From Oscillospiraceae bacterium (GTDB lineage: Bacteria > Bacillota > Clostridia > Oscillospirales > Acutalibacteraceae): 64,000 nucleotides of DNA. The position numbers were made by a program, and so were the translations under genes. Each line of letters starts with the position of its first letter. Positions within the stretch are counted from its first letter, which is position 1. The stretch is taken from contig JAFLUM010000004.1 in NCBI GenBank assembly GCA_022508805.1, positions 62,001-126,000 on the forward strand. The letters are read 5' to 3'. The notes beneath the pieces were generated by a model that ran no database searches, had not been told where the DNA came from, and worked only from the letters and a program-made list of their open reading frames with translations. Below are positions 38,825-50,321 of this stretch, piece after piece.

Positions 38825-40621
38825 TTACTGTTCCTCTGCACTGTTTTCTTCGTCTGTTTTGTCTGTTTCTTCGCTCTTTGTGCCTTTTCTGTTTTCAAGA
38901 TTGGCATAGCGCTTGATCTTTTGCGTTGTCGTCTTTATAAACTCGTTTTCGCGGATATCAAAATTCATTATCTTTTTATACCGCGGAAGCTTTTTGTTTA
39001 CCTCTTTTATCGCCTCGGCAATTGATTCGCGTATTTCCTCTTTAGTCAACTCCTGACGTTTAAGGTTTTTCTTTATCTGCTCGTAATTGGGATAAATTTT
39101 TGCGCTGACAAGGGTTTCGTCATCCACATCGTCGCCGAAAACAAGACTTTCTTCAATAACGGGAGAGTTATTGAGATACTGCTCCACCTCTTCGGGGAAA
39201 ATATTCTTACCGTTTTTGGTAACGATAACGTTTTTGCAGCGACCTGTGATTTTATAGCAGTTGTTGCGGTCGACAGTGCCCAAATCGCCCGTTCTGAACC
39301 AGCCGTCCTCGGTCATTACCTCGTCGGTAGCCTTTTGATTATTGTAATATCCCAACATGACCATGGGACCTTTTACCCATATCTCGCCCACGCCCAGGTC
39401 GTCAGGGTTATGGATTTTCGCTTCAACTCCCGGCAGCGGAGTTCCCACAGAGTCGGGCAGCATAAGCTTGTCGTGATTGCCGATGACCAGCGGCGAGCAC
39501 TCGGTAAGTCCGTAACCGATATAAATATCAATACCGATTTTTATAAAATCCTCGGCAACTCGCGGATCGAGTGCAGCGGCGCCTGTTATGAGCAGTCGGA
39601 GTCTGCCGCCGAAATTTTCTAAAATTTCTGAGAATATCTTTTTGTCGATATCCTTCATACCGATAGCCTTGCCGAGCGCGGCAGCGGTTTTTCCAACACC
39701 GAAAATCAGCTTTCCGCCCTTGCGTTCATCAAGCTTTTTCATAATTCTGCCGTGGATTTTTTCAATCATCAGCGGAACGGTTATGAATACGGTAGGTCTT
39801 ACCTCCTGCATATTTTTTGTAATATACCTAAGTCCCTGACAGAAGGCTATGCACGCACCTGAATAAATGACAAGCAAAAATCCGAGAGTACATTCATAGG
39901 TATGATGCAGTGGCAGCACCGAGAGAAGCTGATCCTCGGGATACACCTTTACGACTCCGCTTACACCCACTAAATCGGAACAAATATTATATTGGCTCAG
40001 ACAAACGCCCTTTGACATTCCCGTTGTACCCGACGTGAAAATAAGGCTTGCCAATGCATTTTTATCTAAGGTCACATCATTAAGGCTTTTAACGCCTTTT
40101 TTATAAAGACTTCTGCCCTTTTCAAGATAATCAGAGAAGGTGCACGCGCCGTCAACGGGAGCATTATCAAGGCAAAAGAAACGGAACTCCTCAGGGAACT
40201 CGTCCTTTCGTTCATAAACTGCCTTTATATATTTGGAGTCACCGAACAGCATCACCGAATCGGAATCCTTTAAAATATTGACGATATCGTCGGTCATAAG
40301 CTCCTTGTCGATGGGGACGATTATATTGTTGCTGCACGTTACGGCAAGGTACGTTACACACCAATTATAAGAATTCTGTCCGATAACGGCAATTTTTTCG
40401 CGTGACAAGCCGTCGGCAATAATGCTGTTGCCGATGTAATAAATATCGTGTCGGAACTTTTTGTAGGTAACGTCGTAATAAATACCGTCGCTGTTTTTCA
40501 GCTTATATGCAGGACGGTCAGAGAAGAGCCTCTCACTTTCGTCAATAAGCTGTTTAAAGGTTTCAATTTTACGCGTCTCGTAAAAGGGTTCGTTTATCGG
40601 GAAAATGCTTTCAGTGCTCAT
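38825..40621 (-). CDS. AMP-dependent long-chain acyl-CoA synthetase/ligase
   Basis: LASLIFTSGTTGMSKGVCLSQYNI; GYGLTECSPLVIGN; GWFRTGDLGTVD. Confidence 0.94.
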   Translation of the reverse strand: MSTESIFPINEPFYETRKIETFKQLIDESERLFSDRPAYKLKNSDGIYYDVTYKKFRHDIYYIGNSIIADGLSREKIAVIGQNSYNWCVTYLAVTCSNNIIVPIDKELMTDDIVNILKDSDSVMLFGDSKYIKAVYERKDEFPEEFRFFCLDNAPVDGACTFSDYLEKGRSLYKKGVKSLNDVTLDKNALASLIFTSGTTGMSKGVCLSQYNICSDLVGVSGVVKVYPEDQLLSVLPLHHTYECTLGFLLVIYSGACIAFCQGLRYITKNMQEVRPTVFITVPLMIEKIHGRIMKKLDERKGGKLIFGVGKTAAALGKAIGMKDIDKKIFSEILENFGGRLRLLITGAAALDPRVAEDFIKIGIDIYIGYGLTECSPLVIGNHDKLMLPDSVGTPLPGVEAKIHNPDDLGVGEIWVKGPMVMLGYYNNQKATDEVMTEDGWFRTGDLGTVDRNNCYKITGRCKNVIVTKNGKNIFPEEVEQYLNNSPVIEESLVFGDDVDDETLVSAKIYPNYEQIKKNLKRQELTKEEIRESIAEAIKEVNKKLPRYKKIMNFDIRENEFIKTTTQKIKRYANLENRKGTKSEETDKTDEENSAEEQ

Positions 40622-40735
40622 ATTTTACCTCCGAAATGAGGAATGATATAGTAAATCATCATTCACCGCTTAAAGTATAACACATAAAAATACAAATTGC
40701 CAATATTTTCGCAAAAATTTACAATTCATACACAT

Positions 40736-41704
40736 TCAGATATGCTCAAAATACAGATTTGAATTGAGTATTTCGCCGCGCTGTTCACCGTCACAGTTAT
40801 ATGCTATCTTCAACTTGGCGAGTGCTGCCTCGTGGGAGATCTTATACATCGGTATTGCGCCGTATTCAAGAATTTTAGCGGTGGAATCATACATATCCCC
40901 CGTTTTTATGGGAGCGATATAAAAATTCTTACCAAGACTGCGGCATTTTTCAATAAACAGCTTAAGTCCGTTTGACGATGCGGTTGCAGAATGATAAGTC
41001 ATATGAAGAACCGCCGAAACGGCGCTCAAATCAAAGCAGGAATAATCAATTCCCGGATATGGCGTTATAAGCAGGATTTTATTGTCAAGAGAATTTATGG
41101 GTATGCCCTTTGCCTGAAATTCATTTACAGCTTTTAAAAGTTCACGGTTATTTACTGTAATTTTATCATTTTCCACATTCAAAATCGGCGTACCGTCAAA
41201 TGAAGTAAAGCGGTTACTGAGCCAATCGGCCTCACAAAGTCTGGGTGCAAACACTGCTTCGCCGTCACTGACCGAAAATATGCCCTTTATCCCGTTCTTT
41301 ATTATGCTCACGGCGTCACCGAAATTGCGGTGAGCGTTGCTGCGAACATCGTCGGGCACATAGCTTGCAGAAACGAATATTACGGGTATACGCACATCTC
41401 GGCACGCAAAGGAAAACAGCGGTGCGGTAAATGACAGCGTATCGGTTCCGTGGGTGATAATCACGCCGTCAAAGCCCGATAAATCAAAGGATTTAAAGAA
41501 ATTTATCAGTAAAAGGTAAAATTTGTCGTCGATCTCCTCACTTGATATAGGAGAAGCATCCTTAACCGTGAAGCTGACACCGCTATGCGTTTTGTTATAA
41601 TTTTCAATTACACTCAGCGTTCCGCCCTCGGCGAGTGATATTTTTCCATGCTCTGAGCGGCTGCCTATGGTTCCGCCGCAAAGAAGTACAAGAATATTAA
41701 GCAT
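40736..41704 (-). CDS. Asparaginase
   Basis: ILVLLCGGTIGSRSEHG; FDGVIITHGTDTLSFTAPLFSFA. Confidence 0.92.
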   Translation of the reverse strand: MLNILVLLCGGTIGSRSEHGKISLAEGGTLSVIENYNKTHSGVSFTVKDASPISSEEIDDKFYLLLINFFKSFDLSGFDGVIITHGTDTLSFTAPLFSFACRDVRIPVIFVSASYVPDDVRSNAHRNFGDAVSIIKNGIKGIFSVSDGEAVFAPRLCEADWLSNRFTSFDGTPILNVENDKITVNNRELLKAVNEFQAKGIPINSLDNKILLITPYPGIDYSCFDLSAVSAVLHMTYHSATASSNGLKLFIEKCRSLGKNFYIAPIKTGDMYDSTAKILEYGAIPMYKISHEAALAKLKIAYNCDGEQRGEILNSNLYFEHI

Positions 41705-42299
41705 TTTTCATTTTCCTTATCTTTTTTACCGCCGTTTTATACTCATCGTATGTCATACAGGTGTTGATGATTTTCAGAAGCGACGAGGCGGAAATTCTTG
41801 TGGGCAGTCCCAGCTCCCTCGCCAAAGCTGTTCTTATTTCGCTGCTGTTTTCTCCGCCGCTTACCCCGTCCTCAAAAAAGTCTGTTCTGGTGATCTCACG
41901 ACCTGAGGGTTTGTCGTTTTCAGAGCAGAAAACTCCCGCTTTTTGCAGAGCGGAAAGTATCAGCTCGGTTTCTATGCCCTCAACGCCGATTTTGCCTTCG
42001 CGGGACATTTCGGTCTTTCTTTTCTCCTTACCGTAAACGTCGGGAATAAACACGTTTTTTATGTTTTTAACGTCGGTTATACCGTTTAAAAACGAGCGTA
42101 TCTTAAATCCCGCCGAATCGCTGTCGGTCATAATAATTATTCCGCGTTTTTCAGCAAGAAAGCGAATAAGCCGCTGTTTTTCCTTATCCTTAAACACGCC
42201 AAAGCCGTCAGTTTCGATTATCACGGTATCAAGAATCCCTGACAGCTTTATTTTATCGTATTTTCCTTCAACTATTACCGCTTCGTTTATCTTTATCAT
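41697..42299 (-). CDS. Ribonuclease M5-like TOPRIM/DUF4093 protein
   Basis: INEAVIVEGKYDKIKLSGILDTVIIETDGFGVF; IIMTDSDSAGFKIRSFL. Confidence 0.82.
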   Translation of the reverse strand: MIKINEAVIVEGKYDKIKLSGILDTVIIETDGFGVFKDKEKQRLIRFLAEKRGIIIMTDSDSAGFKIRSFLNGITDVKNIKNVFIPDVYGKEKRKTEMSREGKIGVEGIETELILSALQKAGVFCSENDKPSGREITRTDFFEDGVSGGENSSEIRTALARELGLPTRISASSLLKIINTCMTYDEYKTAVKKIRKMKNA

Positions 42300-43336
42300 A
42301 GCGCCAGTATCAATGAAAGACGGACTATCAATCTTTCAAGTATCATCTCGCCGTCCTGCGCCGTGCTTTTAAGCTGACGGTCGCTTTCGGCAAAGCAATC
42401 AAAGCATTCTCTTAGCTGTTCGTTTGAAATTTTAGATGCATACCTTCCGCCGTTTGTCAGTCGGAACTCCTTGTTTCGGTAGTCAAAAAGCTTTGCGGGA
42501 TATGTTGCATTTTCTCCGCCCGAAACGGCGGTTTTTGCGCGGTAGATGTCGGCAAAGGACATAAGAATTACGCCGAAAACATCAATAGGCTCCGCCTTTT
42601 GAAGCATCAGTGTGTGTAAAAGTTCCAGCGCTCCCTGTGCGTTGTGCACAAGTATCAGCTTTGACAGATCGAACACGCGAGCCTCCAGCGAACGAACGGC
42701 TATACTGTCAATATGTTCACGCTTTATCTCGCCGCCCTGCCCTGCATAATTGCACAGCTTAACAGTTTCGTTAAAAAGCACGTTCAGGCTGTCGCCCGAA
42801 AGCTCAATAAGATACTCGGCAGTGCGTTCTTCCATTTTGCAGCCGTTTTTCGCGGCGTATGCGCAGATTATCCGTTTGAGTTCTCGCATACTCGGCTTTT
42901 CGAAATTCACCGCTTCGGCATATTTGGTGAAATTATCTATCACGGATTTCCATTTTGATTCTTTGGGATTTACCGTAATACTGTCCATCCAAAAAACCGT
43001 TATAGATGTGTCGGGAGTGTCTTTTAGGAATTCGCTCAACTGTTTTTTTTGGTCTGCCGCAAGTGTATCCAGCGGAAAATCGTGGGCGACTACAACACAG
43101 TATTCGCTCATAAACGGCATCGACTGAGCGCCCTCCAGTACCTCGTCAAGGGTGTTGTCCTTGCCGTCATATCGGCGCAGACTGAACGTCTCACTGCCAC
43201 GGGTCACAAATTTTGAGCATATTCGATTTACATAAAACTGCTTTAAATAGTCCTCACTGCCGTAAAACAGGTAGCAGTTGGACATATTTTTTTCTTTTAT
43301 CTGCCTTTTTAGGTCGTTTTCAAAAATCTGTGCCAT
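42296..43336 (-). CDS. holA: DNA polymerase III subunit delta
   Basis: NCYLFYGSEDYLKQFYVNRIC...; HolA size and layout, next to comEC. Confidence 0.88.
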   Translation of the reverse strand: MAQIFENDLKRQIKEKNMSNCYLFYGSEDYLKQFYVNRICSKFVTRGSETFSLRRYDGKDNTLDEVLEGAQSMPFMSEYCVVVAHDFPLDTLAADQKKQLSEFLKDTPDTSITVFWMDSITVNPKESKWKSVIDNFTKYAEAVNFEKPSMRELKRIICAYAAKNGCKMEERTAEYLIELSGDSLNVLFNETVKLCNYAGQGGEIKREHIDSIAVRSLEARVFDLSKLILVHNAQGALELLHTLMLQKAEPIDVFGVILMSFADIYRAKTAVSGGENATYPAKLFDYRNKEFRLTNGGRYASKISNEQLRECFDCFAESDRQLKSTAQDGEMILERLIVRLSLILAL

Positions 43337-43349
43337 TATACGCTCCTGT

Positions 43350-45443
43350 TTATTTGACGGTTGTCACTCCGTCAGCTAAAATGTATATGAGTGAGTTTTC
43401 ATCACGCAAAAACTCTGTTGCCTTACCGTAAAGTCTTTCATAATCCGATTGGTACAAGGTTATTATATCATACTCTTTACCGTTTTCAAACACATTTTCA
43501 TCGGAATCGGGGAACACGACCAGTATGTTTTGACCGTTAAGTGTGATCTCTGCGTAAGTCTCGGGGTCCGACAGTTCAACGGACACACTCCCAACTGTAA
43601 TTCTTTCAATGTTTTCCGTTATATCCTCAAAAAACACGTCGGGTGCGTCAAAGCAGAACAAAAGCTTTGCCTGTGGGAATACACTTTTCAAATTTGCAAT
43701 GTGTGAGACAGTATAGCTGTCCATATGTGTGACCGCCACAGCATCAAGTGACTTTTTGCCGTGGGTGTTCAAGGCATCGGTGACAGAATATGTTGAGTTT
43801 TTGTTGCCGCAGCCTATCAGAACGCTTTTGTTGTTACTGTTTATTAAAATCAATATTTCGCCGTTACCCGATATTATGTCGACTGACTTCATTTTACGTT
43901 CGTAATTTGTACAGTAAAGGGTAGTCAGCAAAAAGGTTATTGCAAGAAATATACAGGCGTGCTTAAAAATATTTTTGCCGAACGCTTTTAAAATCAGCCA
44001 TACGGCAGTCACACTCAAAGCGAATATAAGAAAATATTTATAATACGGATGCGATACAGAAATGTTTGACCATTCTGCCATACCGATTTTTTCAGTAATA
44101 TGCCTTAAAAAATTTGCAAGTATTCCGCTTATAAAATATGCAGTCTCTGCAAGCGGAAGGATACCGCAAATATGAAACAGACACCCGAATACAGTGGTCA
44201 CCATAAGTATGACTGCGGCAGTTTCCGATAAGATATTTGACAGGAAAGATGCTACGGGGAGCATATTAAACTTTAATATAAATATCGGCATGGTGAATAC
44301 AGTGACCGACACGCTTATTGACATTAAATTCACAAGACTTACAAAAAACGGATATCGAGCAAATATGCGTCCGAAGGCAGTATTCAGAATACAGTCAGAA
44401 ACCTTGCGTGAGGCAATTAACAGTCCCATAGTCGAAAAGGTAGTAAACCACAGTGATGCCGAATAGGCACTGAAGGGATTGAAAAGCAGAATAAAAGTCA
44501 AGGCAAAGCCAATGGAATTTAAGTTGTCCGCTCCCCTGTGAAAAAGCTTGCCCAAGAGCACTCCGCTGACCATTGCCCCTGCGCGCAGAACGGATGTGCT
44601 GAATCCTGTCACGGCGGCATAAAGAAATATAACCGACACTCCCACAGGCACGGTTAATTTTCGTGTGCGGCGTGATTTCGCCATAAAGCCCACAAGACCC
44701 ATTGACCAAACAGTCAGATGCAGTCCCGAAACAACAAGCAAATGTGCCGTGCCTGCGTAATTAAAACAGTTCATCGTATATCGGCTTATTCCCGAACGGT
44801 CGCCCACAGTCATGGCGTTGGCGATCGCGCCGTTTTCGTTGGGAAGATATTTCATTGTGGCGTTTGTGAAAAGATTTTTAAGACTGCCCATAAACGTATA
44901 GAATTTGTCTGTTTCTCCCGTTGCGTTAACTCTGCTTTCGTCGGATTCAAAAACCGTAAAGTACAGCTTTTTGGACAAGCCGTATTCAAGGCTGTCGGGG
45001 TCGTCTTCAAAGGGTTCAGTTAAAACAGTACCGCTGACCACCGTCCCTTCGGAAAATTCTCTCTTTTCGGACGACACGTACCTTATTTTAAAATTCTCCC
45101 TTTTTCCGTTCATCTCATAAAGCTTTAATGTATATGTAAACGCATAATCAGAGGCTTTCGGCGTTTCACAGACAACTGCTTTAATATTGATTTTATCCTT
45201 TGCTATTACCGAAATACGGTTATATTTGTATTGTACGTTTAAAAAGGATAGCGTGAATATAATCACTGCCAAAAGGGCGACAAGTACGGTTTTATCATCA
45301 CGAAATTTTTTGAAAATCAAAAGAAAACAGAAAAGGACCGCCGCCGCAAAGAGAGCGGCAACGGTCGATTTTAAGTCGGTTTCATATAACAGGACTGCTG
45401 AAACGAGCATTGAAAAGCCTATCACTGCAAAAGGTCTTTTCAT
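43350..45443 (-). CDS. comEC: ComEC/Rec2 family competence protein
   Basis: AIANAMTVGDRSGISRYTMNCFNYAGTAHLLVVSGLHLTVWSMGLVGF (ComEC core); C-terminal MBL-like region. Confidence 0.9.
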   Translation of the reverse strand: MKRPFAVIGFSMLVSAVLLYETDLKSTVAALFAAAVLFCFLLIFKKFRDDKTVLVALLAVIIFTLSFLNVQYKYNRISVIAKDKINIKAVVCETPKASDYAFTYTLKLYEMNGKRENFKIRYVSSEKREFSEGTVVSGTVLTEPFEDDPDSLEYGLSKKLYFTVFESDESRVNATGETDKFYTFMGSLKNLFTNATMKYLPNENGAIANAMTVGDRSGISRYTMNCFNYAGTAHLLVVSGLHLTVWSMGLVGFMAKSRRTRKLTVPVGVSVIFLYAAVTGFSTSVLRAGAMVSGVLLGKLFHRGADNLNSIGFALTFILLFNPFSAYSASLWFTTFSTMGLLIASRKVSDCILNTAFGRIFARYPFFVSLVNLMSISVSVTVFTMPIFILKFNMLPVASFLSNILSETAAVILMVTTVFGCLFHICGILPLAETAYFISGILANFLRHITEKIGMAEWSNISVSHPYYKYFLIFALSVTAVWLILKAFGKNIFKHACIFLAITFLLTTLYCTNYERKMKSVDIISGNGEILILINSNNKSVLIGCGNKNSTYSVTDALNTHGKKSLDAVAVTHMDSYTVSHIANLKSVFPQAKLLFCFDAPDVFFEDITENIERITVGSVSVELSDPETYAEITLNGQNILVVFPDSDENVFENGKEYDIITLYQSDYERLYGKATEFLRDENSLIYILADGVTTVK

Positions 45444-45459
45444 TTTTATCCCCTCAATA

Positions 45460-45798
45460 TTACACTAATCTTTCGCCGAGATTATCTCCACTGAGAATGT
45501 GGAAATGAAGATGTTTTACGGTCTGTCCCGCTTTTTCGCCGCAGTTGTTGATTATTCTGTAGCTGTCTACTCCTAAAATCTTCGCTATTTCGGGAATTTT
45601 TTCAAAAATATACGCAATGACCGATGAATTACTTGAATTGATATCGTTTGCACTGCTTGCGATATGCTCCTTAGGTATCACCAGTGCGTGCACGTCGCTT
45701 TGGGGAGCTATGTCGTGATACGCAAGGATCATTTCGTCCTCGTAAATTTTCTTTGACGGTATCTCATTTGCCGCTATTTTGCAAAAAAGGCAATCCAT
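45460..45798 (-). CDS. HIT family (HinT-like) protein
   Basis: MDCLFCKIAANEIPSKKIYEDEMILAYHDIAPQSDVHALVIPKEHI; GQTVKHLHFHILSG. Confidence 0.96.
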   Translation of the reverse strand: MDCLFCKIAANEIPSKKIYEDEMILAYHDIAPQSDVHALVIPKEHIASSANDINSSNSSVIAYIFEKIPEIAKILGVDSYRIINNCGEKAGQTVKHLHFHILSGDNLGERLV

Positions 45799-45810
45799 AT
45801 TCAGCTCTCC

Positions 45811-48450
45811 TTATTTCAAAAAGGTTTTTAAAATCTCGCCAACGTGCATAAGAGCATCGTCCACCTTAGACGGGTCTTTGCCGCCTGCCATAGCCATATC
45901 GGGCTTTCCGCCGCCCGAACCGCCTGCAAGCTTTGCCGTTTCACGGACGATATTGCCCGCGTGGGCGCCGCGTGCTATTGCCTCTTTACCGCAGGCACAC
46001 ACAAAGGAAACCGTTCCCTTTTCAGCGTTGGTGCCGGCGATGACTGCAACCGTATTGGGTGCGGATTCGCGAGCGGTATCTGCCATCAGACGAAGATTAT
46101 CAACGCCCTCATTTCCTGCATTGAATGTAACAAGCTTTATTCCGTCTACATCCACCGCCGAGGACATAATATCCGATGCTTTATTTGAATTTATCTCCGC
46201 TTTAAGTTTTTCTATTTCTCTGTCCTTTTCTTTAAGCTCAGCGCTTACAGCCGCTGCACGGCGAGCTAAGTCATTTGCGTTTGCCACCTTGAGAGCCGCC
46301 GCCGCTGAGTTTATCAACTCATTATTTTTAATTATATAGTCGAGCACGCCCGTACCCGTAACCGCGGTGATTCTTCTTACGCCTGCCGCTACTGAAGATT
46401 CAGAGGTGATTTTGAAAAGTCCGAGCATTGAGGTATTCTTTGCGTGAGTACCGCCGCAAAGCTCGATGGAATAGTCTCCGATTTTAACGACTCTTACTAT
46501 ATCGCCGTATTTTTCGCTGAACAGCGCCATAGCACCCATCTTTTTCGCTTCGTCAACGGACATTTCAGATGTCTCGACAGGCAATGATGCAAAAATCACC
46601 TTATTTACGCTGTCCTCGACCGCTTTGCACTCCTCTGCGGTAAGTGCCGAGAAATGAGTAAAGTCAAAGCGCATTTCCGTGCTGTTTACTAGCTGACCCG
46701 CCTGCTCGACGTGGGTGCCGAGAATTTTACGAAGTGCCGCCTGTAAAATATGAGCAGCAGTGTGATTGCGCATTGTGGCATTTCTGTTTTCTGCGTTGAC
46801 TGCGGCCTTTACGGTCTGTCCCACGGCAATGCTCTCGCCGTCGCTCACATATCCGTGATGAAGATATACGCCCTCGCCGGTTTTTGAGGTGTTTGTCACG
46901 GTGAACTTGAAGCCGTTGCCTAAAAATTCGCCTATATCGCCCGTCTGTCCGCCGCCCTCGCCGTAAAACGGGGTTTTATCAAGTATCACTGTGACATTTT
47001 CGCCGTTTTCGGCAAAATCCACCGTTTTTTCGCCTGAGATTATTGCCTTGACAGTGCTGTCACATTCAAGAGTCGTATAACCCACAAACAGTGTGGCATC
47101 CATATCTTTAGTGGCATCAGCCGAGCCCTTCCAAGCATCCTTACCCGCATCCTTACGGGCATTTCTTGCTCTGTTGCGCTGCTCGGCGGCAAGCTCGTAA
47201 AAGCGTTTTTCGTCAACCGTCATTGAACGCTCTTCAAGAAGTTCTTTCGTAAGGTCTATGGGGAATCCGAATGTATCGGAAAGCTTGAATGCATCCTCGC
47301 CGCTGAGAACGGTTCCGTCTGTGGACTCGATCATTTTTTCGAGTATTTGCAGTCCCGAATCAATAGTTCTTGAGAAATTCTCCTCCTCATTGGCGATAAC
47401 CTTTAAAATAAAGTCTTTTTTCTCTAAGAGGTTGGGATATGCTGACACATTCTCTTTTATAACTGTTTCTGCTACCTCGGACAAGAAGGGACGGTCAATA
47501 CCTAACAGTCTGCCGTGTCTTGCCGCACGGCGAAGGAGTCTGCGAAGAACGTATCCGCGCCCCTCGTTAGAGGGCATAACGCCGTCGCCTATCATAAACG
47601 TAGTGCTTCTGATGTGGTCAGTGATAACACGCAGGGAAACGTCCTTTTTCTCGTCCTTATGATACTCGACACCCGAAACTCGCATAATATGCTTCATAAT
47701 ATTCTGAACGGTGTCCACCTCGAAAAGGTTGTCCACGTTCTGCGCTATGCACGCAAGGCGCTCAAGTCCCATACCCGTGTCGATATTGGGGTGGTCAAGA
47801 CGTGTATAATTATTGTTGCCGTCGTTATCAAACTGTGTGAAAACCAGATTCCAAACTTCCATATATCTGTCGCAGTCGCAACCGACCTTACAGTCCGGCT
47901 TGCCGCAGCCGTATTCTTCGCCGCGATCATAGTGAATTTCAGAGCAAGGACCGCAGGGACCTGCGCCGTGCTCCCAGAAATTATCCGCTTTGCCGAAACG
48001 GTAAACATGCGACGGGTCAACTCCTACGTCCTTTGTCCATATATCATAGGCCTCGTCGTCCTCTTCATAAACCGTAACATAAAGCTTTTGTGGGTCTATT
48101 TCCATAACCTCAGTAAAAAATTCCCAAGCCCACGGGATTACCTCTTTTTTAAAATAATCGCCGAAGGAGAAATTGCCGAGCATTTCAAAATACGTTCCGT
48201 GGCGGGCAGTCTTGCCTACGTTTTCAATGTCGGGCGTTCTGATACATTTTTGGCAGGTGGTAACACGCTTTCTGGGCGGAGTCACCTCGCCCGTAAAGTA
48301 TTTTTTCATGGGCGCCATACCTGAGTTTATGAGCAAAAGGCTCTTGTCGTTTTGAGGTACAAGCGAAAAGCTAGGAAGTCTTAAGTGCCCCTTGCTCTCA
48401 AAAAAGCTTAAATATTTTTCTCTTAATTCATTAAGACCTGTCCATTCCAT
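45811..48450 (-). CDS. alaS: Alanyl-tRNA synthetase
   Basis: GLNELREKYLSFFESKGHLRLPSFSLVPQNDKSLLLINSGMAPMKKYFTG... full length, 879 aa. Confidence 0.98.
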   Translation of the reverse strand: MEWTGLNELREKYLSFFESKGHLRLPSFSLVPQNDKSLLLINSGMAPMKKYFTGEVTPPRKRVTTCQKCIRTPDIENVGKTARHGTYFEMLGNFSFGDYFKKEVIPWAWEFFTEVMEIDPQKLYVTVYEEDDEAYDIWTKDVGVDPSHVYRFGKADNFWEHGAGPCGPCSEIHYDRGEEYGCGKPDCKVGCDCDRYMEVWNLVFTQFDNDGNNNYTRLDHPNIDTGMGLERLACIAQNVDNLFEVDTVQNIMKHIMRVSGVEYHKDEKKDVSLRVITDHIRSTTFMIGDGVMPSNEGRGYVLRRLLRRAARHGRLLGIDRPFLSEVAETVIKENVSAYPNLLEKKDFILKVIANEEENFSRTIDSGLQILEKMIESTDGTVLSGEDAFKLSDTFGFPIDLTKELLEERSMTVDEKRFYELAAEQRNRARNARKDAGKDAWKGSADATKDMDATLFVGYTTLECDSTVKAIISGEKTVDFAENGENVTVILDKTPFYGEGGGQTGDIGEFLGNGFKFTVTNTSKTGEGVYLHHGYVSDGESIAVGQTVKAAVNAENRNATMRNHTAAHILQAALRKILGTHVEQAGQLVNSTEMRFDFTHFSALTAEECKAVEDSVNKVIFASLPVETSEMSVDEAKKMGAMALFSEKYGDIVRVVKIGDYSIELCGGTHAKNTSMLGLFKITSESSVAAGVRRITAVTGTGVLDYIIKNNELINSAAAALKVANANDLARRAAAVSAELKEKDREIEKLKAEINSNKASDIMSSAVDVDGIKLVTFNAGNEGVDNLRLMADTARESAPNTVAVIAGTNAEKGTVSFVCACGKEAIARGAHAGNIVRETAKLAGGSGGGKPDMAMAGGKDPSKVDDALMHVGEILKTFLK

Positions 48451-48582
48451 ACAGACTATCTCCTACCATTTATAAAATCTATAAAATTATACATTTATAA
48501 TGCAAATATGTCAATAAAAAGTCTTGTTTTATATCTCGGTTTCATTTATAATGAGATAGTAATAATTTAGGAGGTAAAAAAA

Positions 48583-50253
48583 ATGCTTTCGGACATCCAA
48601 ATTGCTCAGCAGGCGACTTGCCTGCCCGTAAACGAAATTGCCAAAAAGCTCAACATCAGCGAGGACGATTTAGAGCTTTACGGCAAATTCAAGGCAAAGC
48701 TCCCTCTCTCACTCAGTGAGAAATACAAGGACCGTGAAAACGGTAAGCTGATACTTGTTACAGCTATCAACCCCACCCCCGCAGGCGAAGGAAAAACAAC
48801 GATTACCGTCGGTTTGGGACAGGCAATGAACAAAATCGGCAAAAACGCCGTTATCGCATTGCGCGAACCGTCAATGGGTCCCGTTTTCGGCGTTAAGGGC
48901 GGCGCTGCCGGCGGCGGATACTCACAGGTTATACCTATGGAGGATATCAACCTGCACTTTACAGGCGATATGCACGCTATCACTGCCGCAAACAACCTGC
49001 TTTGTGCCATAATAGACAACCATATCCAGCAGGGCAACGAATTGAGAATTGATCAGCGTAGAATTCTTTTCAAGAGATGCCTTGATATGAACGACCGTGC
49101 TCTTAGAAATATTGTTATCGGCTTGGGCGGCAAGGTCAACGGTGTTCCCCGTGAGGACGGCTTTATGATAACCGTTGCCAGTGAGATCATGGCTATACTC
49201 TGCCTTGCAACCGATATCGACGACCTTAAAGAGAGACTGGGCTCAATACTTACGGCGTATACCCTTGACAACAAACCTGTATATGCAAGGGATTTGAACG
49301 CTGTCGGTGCTATGGCAACGCTTCTTCGCGATGCTATCAAGCCGAATCTTGTTCAGACCCTTGAAAATACTCCTGCCATAATGCACGGCGGACCCTTCGC
49401 CAACATCGCTCACGGCTGTAACTCAGTTACCGCCACAAAGCTTGCGTTAAAGCTTGCCGATTACTGCATTACGGAAGCAGGCTTCGGTGCTGATCTGGGC
49501 GCAGAAAAGTTCCTTGACATCAAGTGCCGATACGCAGGACTTCGTCCCGACTGCATAGTTATCGTTGCAACTATCCGTGCGCTCAAATATAACGGCGGTG
49601 TTGCAAGAGCCGACCTTCAAAATGAAGACGTAGACGCACTGAAAAAGGGCATCGTAAACCTTAAAACTCATATTGAAAATATGAAAAAGTATAACGTGCC
49701 TGTTGTTGTGGCTATCAACAGATTCCACACAGACACGGAGGCGGAAATTGAGGTTATTGAGAATTTCTGTAAGGAAATGGACGTTCCCGTATCTCTTGTC
49801 GAGGTATTTGCCAAGGGTGGCGAAGGCGGACGCGACCTTGCCGAAAAGGTTTGCGCGGTGATTGACAAGGGTGAGGCTGATTTTGCTCCTCTCTATGACG
49901 AAAAACTGCCCATAAAAGAAAAGCTGGGTATTCTTGCTCGCGAGATTTACCGCGCTGACGGAGTAATTTATACTGCCGCCGCTGAAAAAGCCATAAAGGA
50001 TATTGAGGCTCTGGGTAAAGACAAGTTGCCTGTATGCGTGGCAAAGACTCAGTATTCTCTCTCGGACGACCCGAAACTTTTAGGCAAACCCGAAGGCTTT
50101 AAAATGACGGTTCGCGAGGTCAAGCTGTCATCAGGTGCAGGCTTTATCGTCTGCTTAACGGGCGACATTATGACTATGCCGGGACTGCCCAAGGAGCCTG
50201 CCGCATATAAAATCGATATAGACTCCGACGGTAAGATCGACGGACTGTTTTAA
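48583..50253 (+). CDS. fhs: Formate--tetrahydrofolate ligase
   Basis: [65 protein letters not shown]. Confidence 0.98.
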   Translation: MLSDIQIAQQATCLPVNEIAKKLNISEDDLELYGKFKAKLPLSLSEKYKDRENGKLILVTAINPTPAGEGKTTITVGLGQAMNKIGKNAVIALREPSMGPVFGVKGGAAGGGYSQVIPMEDINLHFTGDMHAITAANNLLCAIIDNHIQQGNELRIDQRRILFKRCLDMNDRALRNIVIGLGGKVNGVPREDGFMITVASEIMAILCLATDIDDLKERLGSILTAYTLDNKPVYARDLNAVGAMATLLRDAIKPNLVQTLENTPAIMHGGPFANIAHGCNSVTATKLALKLADYCITEAGFGADLGAEKFLDIKCRYAGLRPDCIVIVATIRALKYNGGVARADLQNEDVDALKKGIVNLKTHIENMKKYNVPVVVAINRFHTDTEAEIEVIENFCKEMDVPVSLVEVFAKGGEGGRDLAEKVCAVIDKGEADFAPLYDEKLPIKEKLGILAREIYRADGVIYTAAAEKAIKDIEALGKDKLPVCVAKTQYSLSDDPKLLGKPEGFKMTVREVKLSSGAGFIVCLTGDIMTMPGLPKEPAAYKIDIDSDGKIDGLF

Positions 50254-50273
50254 TCTACATAGCATATACACAA

Positions 50274-50304
50274 AAGCCGCTTTTCCGAAAACGAAAAGCG
50301 GCTT
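50274..50304. terminator. Bidirectional terminator between convergent fhs and FNT genes
   Basis: AAGCCGCTTTTCcgaaaacGAAAAGCGGCTT, 12-bp perfect stem. Confidence 0.85.
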
Positions 50305-50321
50305 AAATTATGTGTTTTAAT

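Noticed and set aside
48451-48582. T-box leader upstream of alaS
   Set aside because: No specifier loop, T-box sequence or antiterminator seen in the short divergent intergenic region.
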